The position numbers and the translations under genes were made by a program. A stretch of 64,000 bases of DNA. Origin: an uncultured Lachnospiraceae bacterium. Lineage in GTDB: Bacteria; Bacillota; Clostridia; Lachnospirales; Lachnospiraceae. The notes below the pieces were generated by a model that was not told the DNA's origin, made no database searches, and saw only the letters and a list, made by a program, of their open reading frames with translations. This document shows positions 34,385 through 43,231 of the stretch, in pieces; position 1 is the first letter of the stretch, and every line of letters starts with the position of its first letter. The stretch is taken from the NCBI GenBank assembly GCA_946554445.1, contig CAMNSD010000013.1, forward strand, positions 38,167 to 102,166, in the 5' to 3' direction.

Positions 34385-34684
34385 ATGGCTTTGGATGATA
34401 GGAAGCGGGAGAAACCGAAACAGGCGATTGCCTTGGAGTATGATCCTGATGAGGCGGCGCCGCGAGTCATAGCTTCTGGTAAGGGGGCGCTGGCGGAGCG
34501 TATCATAGAGAAGGCGAAAGAGGCGGATGTGCCGGTCCACAGGGATGATAAACTGGCGGAGACATTGTCGCGCCTGGAGATTGGGGATATGATACCGCCG
34601 GAACTCTACGAGGTAGTGGCGGAAATCCTTGTTTTTGTAGATTCCATGGATAAGATCCGGGCTAAGATGGCGAAAGGTCAATGA
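34385..34684 (+). CDS. FlhB C-terminal-like protein (YlqH counterpart)
   Basis: The 99-residue soluble protein corresponds to the cytoplasmic C-terminal domain of FlhB/EscU without the membrane part: KQAIALEYDPDEAAPRVIASGKG, then IIEKAKEADVPVHRDDKLAETL. The NPTH autocleavage motif of FlhB is replaced here by YDPDEAAP, so self-cleavage is not expected. ATG 34385 has AGGAGAGGAG upstream and starts like relatives. Its stop overlaps the yraN start (ATGA), so the two are coupled. Role unknown outside flagellar systems. Confidence 0.85.
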   Translation: MALDDRKREKPKQAIALEYDPDEAAPRVIASGKGALAERIIEKAKEADVPVHRDDKLAETLSRLEIGDMIPPELYEVVAEILVFVDSMDKIRAKMAKGQ

Positions 34685-35043
34685 ATATGAATACGAGGGA
34701 AAAAGGGGCACAGAAGGAACAGCAGGTCTGTGCCTGTTTATTGTCTGAGGGAGTGGAGATATTGGAGAGAAATTTCCGCTGTAGACAGGGAGAGATAGAT
34801 ATCATTGGCAGGGATGAAGGATATCTGGTCTTTTTTGAGGTCAAATACAGAACTGGGGACAGGAGCGGCACTGCGGCAGAAGCGGTGGGAAGCGCCAAAC
34901 AGAGGAAAATCTGTCAGGTGGCGGATTATTACCGGATGATACATCACTGTGCGGAAGACACACCGATCCGATTTGATGTGGTAGCTGTGGACGGGGAGCG
35001 AGTGCACTGGATTAAAAATGCTTTTTCGTATGTGCTCAGATGA
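34681..35043 (+). CDS. YraN family (UPF0102) nuclease-like protein
   Basis: The 120-residue protein is a UPF0102 member: KGAQKEQQVCACLLSEGVEIL near the start, FRCRQGEIDIIGRD near residue 33 and VFFEVKYRT near 50. The Glu-Asp and Glu-x-Lys pattern fits the PD-(D/E)XK nuclease fold, though activity is not established for most members. The gene commonly follows rnhB in bacteria. It overlaps the previous gene by 4 nt. Confidence 0.92.
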   Translation: MNMNTREKGAQKEQQVCACLLSEGVEILERNFRCRQGEIDIIGRDEGYLVFFEVKYRTGDRSGTAAEAVGSAKQRKICQVADYYRMIHHCAEDTPIRFDVVAVDGERVHWIKNAFSYVLR

Positions 35044-35133
35044 TAAAGAATGCATTTCGTGTAGGACTGTCGGAAAATACAGTGAGAAAGTCGGATAAAA
35101 CAGTGGGAAATTAGTAGAAGAAAGGATTGGCAG

Positions 35134-35994
35134 ATGGAACTGTACAGACATCAGAGTGACAGACAGGTAAAGCAGAATCGAGTGGGTGAGTTGGAATATC
35201 TTACCTTTCCGTTACTGACAGAAACCGGTATGGTCAGGCATTTGTTTTCCACCAGGCTGGGCGGCGTCAGTGAGGGAATTTATGCTTCTATGAATTTAAG
35301 CTATACCAGGGGAGACAGGAAAGAGGCAGTGGATGAAAACTACAGGCGCATTGCGGAAGCGCTTGGCTGTCAGGTGGAAGATATTGTCTGTTCCGACCAG
35401 ACGCACACTACCAATCTAAAGATTGTTGGCAGGCAGGACGGCGGTAAAGGCATTATCAAGGCACGGGATTATCATGACATTGACGGACTTTTGACGGATG
35501 AACCGGGTATTGTTCTGGCTACTTTTTATGCGGACTGCGTGCCTTTATATTTTGTGGATACGAAGCATCGTGCCATTGCGCTGGCACATTCCGGCTGGCG
35601 CGGGACCGTAGCCCGGATGGGACAGTGCGTGGTAGAGAAGATGAGAGAGGCCTATGGAACGAAGCCGGAAGATATTGTGGCGGCGGTGGGACCTTCTATC
35701 TGCCAGGACTGTTATGAGGTCAGTGAGGATGTGGCGGAGGCCTTTCGAAGGGAATTTTGTAAGCGTGGGCAGGAACAGGAAATCCTGCTCTCCAAAGGCG
35801 GCGGTAAATACCAGCTTGACCTATGGCGGTCTAACGAGATTGTGCTGACGGAGGCGGGAATTCCGCCGTCCCGGATTCAGGTGACGGATCTTTGCACCTG
35901 CCATAATAGCGGATACCTTTTTTCTCATCGGGCGAGTCAGGGTAAGAGAGGCAATCTGGGAGCCTTTTTAGGTTTATTAATGGAAAGAAATTAA
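35134..35994 (+). CDS. pgeF: Polyphenol oxidase/purine nucleosidase family PgeF (YlmD)
   Basis: The 286-residue protein has the zinc-binding set His91 (CSDQTHTT), Cys135 (YADC) and His152 (LAHSGWRG), and the closing CTCHNSGYLFSHRASQGKRGNLGAFL. Family members act as zinc-dependent phosphorylases of adenosine and methylthioadenosine; PgeF is also linked to peptidoglycan-precursor fidelity in E. coli. The start is ATG 35134, with AAGAAAGG upstream. It follows yraN by 90 nt. Confidence 0.9.
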   Translation: MELYRHQSDRQVKQNRVGELEYLTFPLLTETGMVRHLFSTRLGGVSEGIYASMNLSYTRGDRKEAVDENYRRIAEALGCQVEDIVCSDQTHTTNLKIVGRQDGGKGIIKARDYHDIDGLLTDEPGIVLATFYADCVPLYFVDTKHRAIALAHSGWRGTVARMGQCVVEKMREAYGTKPEDIVAAVGPSICQDCYEVSEDVAEAFRREFCKRGQEQEILLSKGGGKYQLDLWRSNEIVLTEAGIPPSRIQVTDLCTCHNSGYLFSHRASQGKRGNLGAFLGLLMERN

Positions 35995-36080
35995 GAAACA
36001 ATTAAAGAATTTCCCATCTATTCCTTTATGTTTCTATGTTTGAATGATACTATACGAAAGTACAAGAGAGGTGAAAACAC

Positions 36081-36773
36081 ATGGCGAATATTCTGGTATG
36101 CGATGATGACAGAGAAATTGTGGATGCAATCGAAATCTATCTGTTACAGGAGGGGTACACGATTTTTAAAGCCTATGACGGACAGCAGGCGATCAAAGTG
36201 CTGAAGGAACAGCAGATTCATCTGCTTCTCATTGACATCATGATGCCGAAGCTGGACGGGATTCATGCAACGCTTAAGATCAGGGAATATTCCAGTATCC
36301 CGATTATCTTCTTGTCTGCTAAGTCAGAGGACAGCGATAAGATTCTGGGCTTAAACATCGGCGCCGATGACTATATTACAAAGCCCTTTAATCCCCTGGA
36401 ACTGGTGGCAAGAGTCAAATCCAACCTGCGCAGGTACACCACGCTGGGAAATTTGAACACAGAGAACAATGCACTCTTTCAAGTGGGCGGGCTGTGTATC
36501 AATGACGACACTAAGGAAGTGACGGTGGACGGGGAAAGTGTGAAATTGACGCCCATTGAATACAATATCCTGTTACTTCTTGTGAAGAACTGCGGAAGGG
36601 TATTTTCCATCGACCAGATTTATGAGAGCATCTGGAACGAGGAAGCGATCGGTGCAGATAACACGGTGGCGGTACATATCAGACATATCCGGGAAAAGAT
36701 TGAAATCAATCCCAAGGAACCTAGATATCTCAAGGTGGTGTGGGGCGTAGGTTATAAGATCGAGAAACAATAG
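36081..36773 (+). CDS. OmpR-family response regulator
   Basis: The 230-residue regulator has a receiver domain (acidic pocket CDDD at 7-10, phospho-acceptor Asp52 in LIDIMMPKLDG, ITKPFNPLEL near 105). A winged-helix output domain covers about 130-228 (LTPIEYNILLLLVKNCGRVFS, then NTVAVHIRHIREKIE). This is the VanR/PhoB-like class. AGAGAGGTGAA precedes the ATG. The cognate kinase gene starts 12 nt after its stop. Confidence 0.95.
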   Translation: MANILVCDDDREIVDAIEIYLLQEGYTIFKAYDGQQAIKVLKEQQIHLLLIDIMMPKLDGIHATLKIREYSSIPIIFLSAKSEDSDKILGLNIGADDYITKPFNPLELVARVKSNLRRYTTLGNLNTENNALFQVGGLCINDDTKEVTVDGESVKLTPIEYNILLLLVKNCGRVFSIDQIYESIWNEEAIGADNTVAVHIRHIREKIEINPKEPRYLKVVWGVGYKIEKQ

Positions 36774-36785
36774 GAAGGTAAAGAG

Positions 36786-39503
36786 ATGGGAAAAAAGGAA
36801 GAGAGAGAAAAAAGGCCGAAAAAACAAAAGAGCGGCATGAGAACTTTCTGCCGTATTTTACAGCATGTGACGCTGGCAGTCATGGCGCTTGCCCTGGTGG
36901 TGACGGTGGCTTGTACAACGGTGCGGATTGAAGGTTTCCGCGGGAATGGCAGCTACACCAGCTATACGCGTTATTCCAGCAAAGAAAAAAACTTTGAGCA
37001 GTCGGATTTGTTCAATACTATTTTTGGTTATGCGATGGCGGATATCATCCGTTTTGGAGTGGTGAGCAGCCAGCTGGAAACGGAAGGCGTATTTGATGGC
37101 AGTAAGGTGGTGGATGTGACGGCTTATAACTGCAGGGATACCGGGCTGCCGGAGCAGTATGTGACAGCCAACTATTATCTGGAAGACTTGCTTAAATGGG
37201 CTAACTATGGCTTTGAATATGTGCCGACAGACATGACCAGGGAGCAGGCAGGTAAGTTTTTAGCGCCCATGACCAAGGTCACGATGGTGGATTCCAAGAG
37301 TAAATATTACAATACTTCGGACGCCAGTTACCTGAAGTCCGACATCCAAAGTTATACTTTTGTAAATGATGTGTCTGCCAATCAGATCCTGGCGCCGGGC
37401 AGCGATGGAGTAGATGACGGGGGAGATGGATTTGTGCCGGACTATCAGCCGGTCAACGAACTGGGTGAACACAGGAAGGTGGAAGCCGGCGAGGATACGA
37501 GCAGCATGGAGGAAGACGGTACGCCGGTGTATACCTATGATGTGATGGTGAACCGCTATAAGACGGTGGAAGGCAAAAATCTTGAGGAGTATGTGTCCGA
37601 TTGGACGCTCTATCGGGAACTCTGTGAGAATGTCAAAAACGCTGCGGAAAATCTTGCTTATAATTACAAGGAATACACGGATTACCGGGATTACTACAGC
37701 GTAGAGAATTCTAATGTGCGATACCTGATTGCCAAGACAGTGGGGGATGAGGTACAGTATTATAGCAATTTGAAAGAGGGAAGTCCCGACTATGAGTCGA
37801 TTTTGGAGATGATGGAGGGATTTACGGAGTATGAAAGCAATTATAAACAGCCCAGAGGGAAATTTATTTATTACAGTCCTTCCGAGATGATTTATGAAAC
37901 GGATACGACCATTGAGGAGAGTACCGTCCGTCAGATACTGCAGGGGTATGACTATGCTTATCCAGAGACGGTGAAAATCTGGATCAATGTGGATACTGCC
38001 TATCCGGCGCAGGATGCTTTTACCCAAGGAAAGGAATATCTGCCTTATCTGTGGCAGTGGACGGCAGTGCTTCTGATAGCAGGTATCTTGTATCTGGTGT
38101 TGTTCTTCTATCAGACCGCAGTGACAGGACGGAGCCTGGACGAAGCGGGGAACAGATATACGAGACTACAACCCTTTGACAAGGTTCCTACGGAGCCGGC
38201 GCTCTTGATTGCGGTCGGCATGGCGATTCTGGCGGTATGGGTTTTGATTGTGGTAACGGAACTTGCAGGCGTGGATATTACGGACTTGGCTTACTGTAGA
38301 GAGGCGCTTCATGAGGAGTGGTTTCAAGGGCTCATATTAGGCAGCGTATTTGTGATAGATGTGTTATTTACTTTCTTTTTCTACAGTTTGGTCAGAAGGA
38401 TCAAGGCCAGAACTCTGTGGAAGAACAGTTACCTTTACAGACTGATGTGTCAGGCGAAGCAGTGCGCATGGAATATTTATGATAATGGCAGTATCATAAT
38501 ACGGACATGGATTCCTTATGGGATTTTCCTGATTTTGAATCTGTTTATGGTATTGTGGAGCATCACGCGCAGTAATTGGTTTGTACTCTTTATCGCAGTG
38601 ATTTTGGATATTCTGGTGGGAACGCTGCTCTATAAAGATACGAAGGAACGGCAGGGAATCGTAAAAGGTATTGAGACGATTGCCGGTGGCAAAGTGGACC
38701 ATCAGATTGATACGACAGATCTGCATGGGGATAACCGGACGCTTGCCAATTCGGTCAACAGCATCGGCAAAGGCATTAAGGATGCGGTGGAGATCAGTAT
38801 GAAAGATGAGCGCATGAAAGCGGATCTTATTACCAACGTATCCCATGATATTAAAACGCCACTCACTTCCATTATCAATTACGTGGATCTGTTAAAGAGA
38901 GAACAGGTAGATAATGAGAAAGTGCAGAGCTATATTCGGGTATTGGATGAAAAGTCCCAGCGCTTAAAACAGCTTACGGATGATCTGGTGGAGGCCAGCA
39001 AGATTACTTCCGGCAATATCAGTCTGAATTTCGAGCGGATCAATCTAACAGAACTGATGAATCAGACCATCGGGGAGTTTTCAGAGAAGTTTGAGCAGAA
39101 GGGGCTCACCACAGTGATGAACGTCAATACTCAGCAGACGGTGATTGAGGCGGACAGCCGCAGGATATGGCGGGTGATGGAAAATCTGTTCAATAATATC
39201 TTTAAATATGCGATGACAGGCACCCGTATTTACGTGAGCATTGACGGACAAAAGGATGTGTCCGAGAATGTCGTGATTTCCATTAAGAACATATCCGCCA
39301 CGCCGTTAAACTGCAATGCGGAAGAACTGACGGAACGCTTTATTCGGGGAGATGTTTCTCGGACAACGGAGGGCAGCGGGCTGGGGCTTTCTATAGCCAA
39401 GAACCTGACGGAAGCCCAGAAGGGAATATTTGAGATTCAGCTGGACGGCGATCTGTTTAAGGTGATATTGACCTTCCCAGCGGCGATAAGTTGGGAACAA
39501 TAA
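36786..39503 (+). CDS. Sensor histidine kinase with large extracellular domain
   Basis: The 905-residue kinase has one N-terminal transmembrane helix (about 26-46), an extracellular region of nearly 370 residues, and a bundle of five more helices (about 422-447, 473-496, 518-540, 577-597, 600-618). The HisKA motif carries His687 in SHDIKTPL and is followed by an ATPase domain (LFNNIFKYAM near 800 and GSGLGLSIAKNL near 865). It resembles VanS-like kinases with an unusual multi-helix membrane domain. AAGGTAAAGAG lies before the ATG. The signal is unknown; the extracellular part is Tyr/Asp/Glu-rich and has no recognisable family by eye. Confidence 0.93.
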   Translation: MGKKEEREKRPKKQKSGMRTFCRILQHVTLAVMALALVVTVACTTVRIEGFRGNGSYTSYTRYSSKEKNFEQSDLFNTIFGYAMADIIRFGVVSSQLETEGVFDGSKVVDVTAYNCRDTGLPEQYVTANYYLEDLLKWANYGFEYVPTDMTREQAGKFLAPMTKVTMVDSKSKYYNTSDASYLKSDIQSYTFVNDVSANQILAPGSDGVDDGGDGFVPDYQPVNELGEHRKVEAGEDTSSMEEDGTPVYTYDVMVNRYKTVEGKNLEEYVSDWTLYRELCENVKNAAENLAYNYKEYTDYRDYYSVENSNVRYLIAKTVGDEVQYYSNLKEGSPDYESILEMMEGFTEYESNYKQPRGKFIYYSPSEMIYETDTTIEESTVRQILQGYDYAYPETVKIWINVDTAYPAQDAFTQGKEYLPYLWQWTAVLLIAGILYLVLFFYQTAVTGRSLDEAGNRYTRLQPFDKVPTEPALLIAVGMAILAVWVLIVVTELAGVDITDLAYCREALHEEWFQGLILGSVFVIDVLFTFFFYSLVRRIKARTLWKNSYLYRLMCQAKQCAWNIYDNGSIIIRTWIPYGIFLILNLFMVLWSITRSNWFVLFIAVILDILVGTLLYKDTKERQGIVKGIETIAGGKVDHQIDTTDLHGDNRTLANSVNSIGKGIKDAVEISMKDERMKADLITNVSHDIKTPLTSIINYVDLLKREQVDNEKVQSYIRVLDEKSQRLKQLTDDLVEASKITSGNISLNFERINLTELMNQTIGEFSEKFEQKGLTTVMNVNTQQTVIEADSRRIWRVMENLFNNIFKYAMTGTRIYVSIDGQKDVSENVVISIKNISATPLNCNAEELTERFIRGDVSRTTEGSGLGLSIAKNLTEAQKGIFEIQLDGDLFKVILTFPAAISWEQ

Positions 39504-39514
39504 AGATTGATATG

Positions 39515-39557
39515 TCAGGAAAAGCTGTGATATGAGGCGGCTTTTCCTGATTTTTTT
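39515..39557 (+). terminator. Terminator of the two-component operon
   Basis: TCAGGAAAAGC pairs perfectly with GCTTTTCCTGA and continues into TTTTTTT. Confidence 0.92.
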
Positions 39558-39650
39558 ATGAAGATTCTGCGGTGGATTACAAGGTTGATCTGCAGGCACG
39601 ATTTTGCCATTAGGACTGCATTCGGGTTTGCATCTGGCACAATAAAACAG

Positions 39651-39679
39651 TAGACTTTTGGGTGGGAACTTGATATAAT
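39651..39679 (+). promoter_or_regulatory. Possible promoter of the FapA-like gene
   Basis: TAGACT (39651-39656), 17 bp, TATAAT (39674-39679). The -10 is perfect, the -35 matches 4 of 6. It lies about 105 bp before the start codon, leaving a leader of roughly 95 nt. Confidence 0.55.
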
Positions 39680-39784
39680 GAACAAAATATAAATTTCCAA
39701 TATAAGTGGTGTCTGTGAAGCGTTTTCATTTTCATTTTATTCCCGGTTTGACCGTATATAAGTTTATAGATATCGCAGGAAAGA

Positions 39785-41923
39785 ATGGTAGTAGATATGG
39801 GTAATCTGGAGTCTGGTAAACAACAGGAAATGCATTTTCCCATGATGGAAAATGCGGAATATCAAAAGGCGCAGAAGCAGGAAATCAAGCTAGGAAAAGA
39901 TCAGGGACTGGATGTTTCTGTCTATGCCAATCCGGAGTTTAACTGGCTGCAGATGGAACAGATTCGTATGGGGCTTAAAGACAATGTGGATGCCTCTGTC
40001 TATGCCAATCCCATGTACAGCTATGAGACTATGCGGCAGATTAGGCTTGGCCTGTATTCGGCGACCGATCTGATGCCTTATGTTAAGAGGGGATTTGTAG
40101 AAGAAGATTTGGAGGAAATCCGGCTTGCAATGCTGAATAGGCTGCCGTTAGACCGATGGATCAAAGATGATATGTGCGCACCGCAGATTCGGGAGATTCG
40201 AATTGGTCTGTGCGAGGAATTGGATATTTCCCCTTATGCTGACAGCAGATATAATTGGATGCAGATGCAGGAGATTCGTCTGGGATTGGAAAAAAAGCTG
40301 GAGGTATCCGTTTATGCGAACTATCTGTACAGTCATGCGCAGATGAGAGAAATCCGTTTGGGAATGGAGGCTGGCCTGGATGTATCCACTTACAACAGCC
40401 TGGTTTTTTCTGCTACGGATATGAAGGAAAAACGGCAGGCTGTCATCAACAGAAAGAGATCCAGCGGACGCTCAGAAGAGAAATCGGTTAACATAAATAG
40501 TAAAGAAAACGAAAATAAGAAAGATAATGAAAACAGCAAAAAGTCATTTTTAGAATCTAGCAGGAAGAATGAGTTTGTGATCTCCATAGAAGAGAATGGG
40601 AATAAGGCGTATGCCTATATCCCGTGGGTACCTGGAAATATAGTTACCAAAGAAGATATTTATCATGATTTGGAAAGACGGGAAATTGTTTATGGAATTA
40701 AGCATGATGCGATTGCAGATTTGATTGATAAAAAGAGATTAAATGAGAAGGTATTGATTGCAGAAGGAATACCAGCCCAGAGGGGAGAAGACGGATGGTT
40801 TGAATTCTTCGTCCGCCTTGACCTTCCCCGTATTCCAGCGCCGCTTCCAGATGGCAGTGTTGACTATGTGAACATAGAAGCCTTTGAGATGGTGGATGAG
40901 GGAGAGAAGTTAGCCGTCTATCATCGGGCACAAAAGGGAATCAGCGGAAAGAATATCTATGGGGAGAGCATACACGGGGAGAATGGCACAGAGAAGAAAC
41001 CGCTCCGGGGCGTTGGCTTTACGGTTGCTGATGACGGCGTAACCTATATTTCCAAGATGAATGGCAAGTTTGAATATACAGCTGGACGAATCACGATTAC
41101 TAATGTTTTGGTAGTACGGGAGAATGTTACGGCTGTCACCGGTAAGCTGGAGGTGGACGGTTCCGTGTATGTGGTCGGCAACATTTCCTCCGGCGGCTAT
41201 ATCAAGGCCAGCGGGGATATCATCATTGAACAGAATGTAGAGACAGCCAGATTGATCGCAGGCGGCAATATCATGATCAAACAGGGAAGCTGTTCCAAAA
41301 ACGACTGCTTTATTGAGGCGGGCGGCGAGGTTTCCGGCAGTTTCTTCGAGGCGGTCAACATCACCGCAGGAGGTAATGTCAAAGCCAACTATATCATGAA
41401 CAGTAATATCAATACCATGGGCAAGGTAATTGTCTCGGGAAGCAAGGGCGTACTGCTTGGCGGCACAATCAGGGCGGTAAGAGGCGTGGACACCTACAAT
41501 CTGGGTAACAGACTGCATATCAAGACAATCTTGGATGTGGGCAGGAATGAACTGTATGACAGACGGCAGATGGAGTACGAAGTGGATCGCGACAAACTCC
41601 TAAAAGAACTGGAAGTTTTGGAAAAACAGCGGGATAAAGTACTTGCCCTGTGCGCGGCGGGAAAGGAAGTTCCGGAAGAGATACAACGCAAGATATTTGC
41701 AGCGATAGAGGTGGAGGGCCAGAGACTGGCAGAATTGGACGGCGAATCCTCTAAGCTGGCCAATCTGACGGAACAGGTCATGACGGAACCTGTCTATGTC
41801 AGAGGGAGAGCATACGAAGGCAGCCTAATCATTATCAACGCTATCAAATATATGCTGCCCGCGGAAGTAAAGAGGGTAATTTTTAAGCTTAAAAACAAGA
41901 AGGTAGTCATGGTCAGTATGTAA
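39785..41923 (+). CDS. FapA/DUF342 family protein with N-terminal 26-residue repeats
   Basis: The 712-residue protein has three parts. Residues 32-213 are seven consecutive 26-residue repeats built on EIRLGL ... LDVS.YA ... QM. A Lys/Glu/Asn/Ser-rich linker follows at about 225-260. A DUF342 (FapA) domain covers about 265-705, with a beta-helix-like core (VDGSVYVVGNISSGGYIKAS, GGNIMIKQGSC), then a coiled coil (about 590-665) and a small C-terminal barrel. Known FapA of Vibrio affects glucose-responsive regulation; most members are of unknown role. No signal peptide. The start has AGGAAAG only 2 to 3 nt upstream, so ATG 39797 is an alternative. Confidence 0.85.
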   Translation: MVVDMGNLESGKQQEMHFPMMENAEYQKAQKQEIKLGKDQGLDVSVYANPEFNWLQMEQIRMGLKDNVDASVYANPMYSYETMRQIRLGLYSATDLMPYVKRGFVEEDLEEIRLAMLNRLPLDRWIKDDMCAPQIREIRIGLCEELDISPYADSRYNWMQMQEIRLGLEKKLEVSVYANYLYSHAQMREIRLGMEAGLDVSTYNSLVFSATDMKEKRQAVINRKRSSGRSEEKSVNINSKENENKKDNENSKKSFLESSRKNEFVISIEENGNKAYAYIPWVPGNIVTKEDIYHDLERREIVYGIKHDAIADLIDKKRLNEKVLIAEGIPAQRGEDGWFEFFVRLDLPRIPAPLPDGSVDYVNIEAFEMVDEGEKLAVYHRAQKGISGKNIYGESIHGENGTEKKPLRGVGFTVADDGVTYISKMNGKFEYTAGRITITNVLVVRENVTAVTGKLEVDGSVYVVGNISSGGYIKASGDIIIEQNVETARLIAGGNIMIKQGSCSKNDCFIEAGGEVSGSFFEAVNITAGGNVKANYIMNSNINTMGKVIVSGSKGVLLGGTIRAVRGVDTYNLGNRLHIKTILDVGRNELYDRRQMEYEVDRDKLLKELEVLEKQRDKVLALCAAGKEVPEEIQRKIFAAIEVEGQRLAELDGESSKLANLTEQVMTEPVYVRGRAYEGSLIIINAIKYMLPAEVKRVIFKLKNKKVVMVSM
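39878..40423 (+). repeat. Coding array of seven 26-codon repeats
   Basis: Each repeat is exactly 78 bp with no gaps between units. The protein motif is conserved but the DNA has diverged, so this is an old array rather than a recent expansion. Confidence 0.85.
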
Positions 41924-41995
41924 CGAATTACCTGGAAGTATCGTTTGAAGGCTGAAAAATATAATCAATAATAGAAAATATAGAAAGAGCATGAT

Positions 41996-43096
41996 ATGAA
42001 ACGTGACACAATTTTAATTTTTGAGGACAATCCGATAGACAGGGCCATTCTGGTAGAATTGTTCCAGTCAGACTATAAGATTTTGGAGGCTGCCAACGGC
42101 AAAGAGGGTATTGCGCTTTTGAATAAATACTATGCACAGATAGCCCTGGTGCTGTTGGATAATCTGATGCCTGTGATGGATGGTTTTGCCGTGTTGGAAC
42201 ATCTGAAAGACAGAAATATCATGAGCAAGATTCCCTTTGTCATGATCACGGGAGAGTATTCCCCGGAATTGGAGAAGAAGGGGTATGAGTATGGTATTGT
42301 GAGTTATCTGAAGAAACCATATCAGTCTGATGTGGTGAAACAGGTGGTCTACAATGCGGCCAGCTGGTTCCAATATAAGATGCAGTTGGAATTGATGGTC
42401 AAAAAGCAGAACATTAACATCCAGAAGCAGAATAGCGTTTTAAGACAGCAGGCTAAGAAACTCAGTCAGGTCAATGAGATGCTGATAGATTCCCTGAGCA
42501 ATATTGTGGAATTCAGGAATATGGAGCCTAAGCAGCACATCAGGAGAATCAGGGAATATTCTATGTGTCTGGGCGAGAGCGTGATGAAACTCTATCCGGA
42601 GTATGAACTGACGCCGGAGAAAATTCAGCAGATTGGCTGGGCCTCTTCCCTTCATGATATTGGCAAGATTGTGATTCCGGATACAATTATCCTAAAACCT
42701 GGCAAATTGACGCCGGATGAATTTGAACTGATCAAGTCCCACACCACCAAGGGAGCGGAGATTATACAGCAGAGATTACAATTGAATGACAGGGTAATTT
42801 ATGATTATGCATATGATATTGCCAGACATCATCATGAGAAATACGACGGTAAAGGGTATCCCGATGGACTGAAAGGCGATGAGATCAGCATTGCGGCACA
42901 GATTGTTTCCCTGGTGGATGTATATGACGCTCTTATTTCCAGACGTGTCTATAAAGTGGCTTATGAACCGGATAAGGCGTACCAGATGATCATCAACGGA
43001 CACAGCGGTGCATTTTCACCAAAACTGTTGAAGGCATTCACGGAGGTGAAGGCTGATTTAGAGCATCTGTTGGATATGTACCATGACGAAAAATAA
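41996..43096 (+). CDS. Response regulator with HD-GYP output domain
   Basis: The 366-residue protein has a receiver domain (phospho-acceptor Asp in LLDNLMPVMDG near residue 55, LKKPYQSDVV near 108) and a helical linker (about 125-165). An HD-GYP domain follows, with SLHDIGKIVIPD near 219, SHTTKGAEI near 245 and HHHEKYDGKGYPDGLKG near 279. HD-GYP proteins hydrolyse cyclic di-GMP or related dinucleotides; all visible HD and GYP residues are kept. GAAAGAGCATGAT lies before the start. It is 72 nt after the FapA gene and may share its transcript. No GGDEF cyclase is in the window. Confidence 0.93.
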   Translation: MKRDTILIFEDNPIDRAILVELFQSDYKILEAANGKEGIALLNKYYAQIALVLLDNLMPVMDGFAVLEHLKDRNIMSKIPFVMITGEYSPELEKKGYEYGIVSYLKKPYQSDVVKQVVYNAASWFQYKMQLELMVKKQNINIQKQNSVLRQQAKKLSQVNEMLIDSLSNIVEFRNMEPKQHIRRIREYSMCLGESVMKLYPEYELTPEKIQQIGWASSLHDIGKIVIPDTIILKPGKLTPDEFELIKSHTTKGAEIIQQRLQLNDRVIYDYAYDIARHHHEKYDGKGYPDGLKGDEISIAAQIVSLVDVYDALISRRVYKVAYEPDKAYQMIINGHSGAFSPKLLKAFTEVKADLEHLLDMYHDEK

Positions 43097-43115
43097 TAAA
43101 GAACAATAAGAAAGG

Positions 43116-43153
43116 CAGGCTTCCCGCAGCATATGTGGAAAGCCTGTCTTTTT
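43116..43153 (+). terminator. Terminator after the HD-GYP gene
   Basis: CAGGCTT / AAGCCTG, extended by weaker pairs, is followed by TCTTTTTG. Confidence 0.75.
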
Positions 43154-43174
43154 GAGTATCTGAAAGTCCTCCGC

Positions 43175-43226
43175 TTATCCGAGTCCGCGAAGCGGATCTC
43201 GTAAGGTTAATTCCGGAGGAATTTAC
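43175..43226 (+). repeat. Two-hairpin intergenic repeat
   Basis: Hairpin 1 is CGAG.TCCGC-gaa-GCGGA.CTCG and hairpin 2 is AATTCC-gga-GGAATT, ending TTTAC. It matches the 10621 repeats in layout, with compensating base changes in both stems. It lies 5 bp beyond the prs stop codon, between convergent genes. Confidence 0.8.
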
Positions 43227-43231
43227 CTTTT

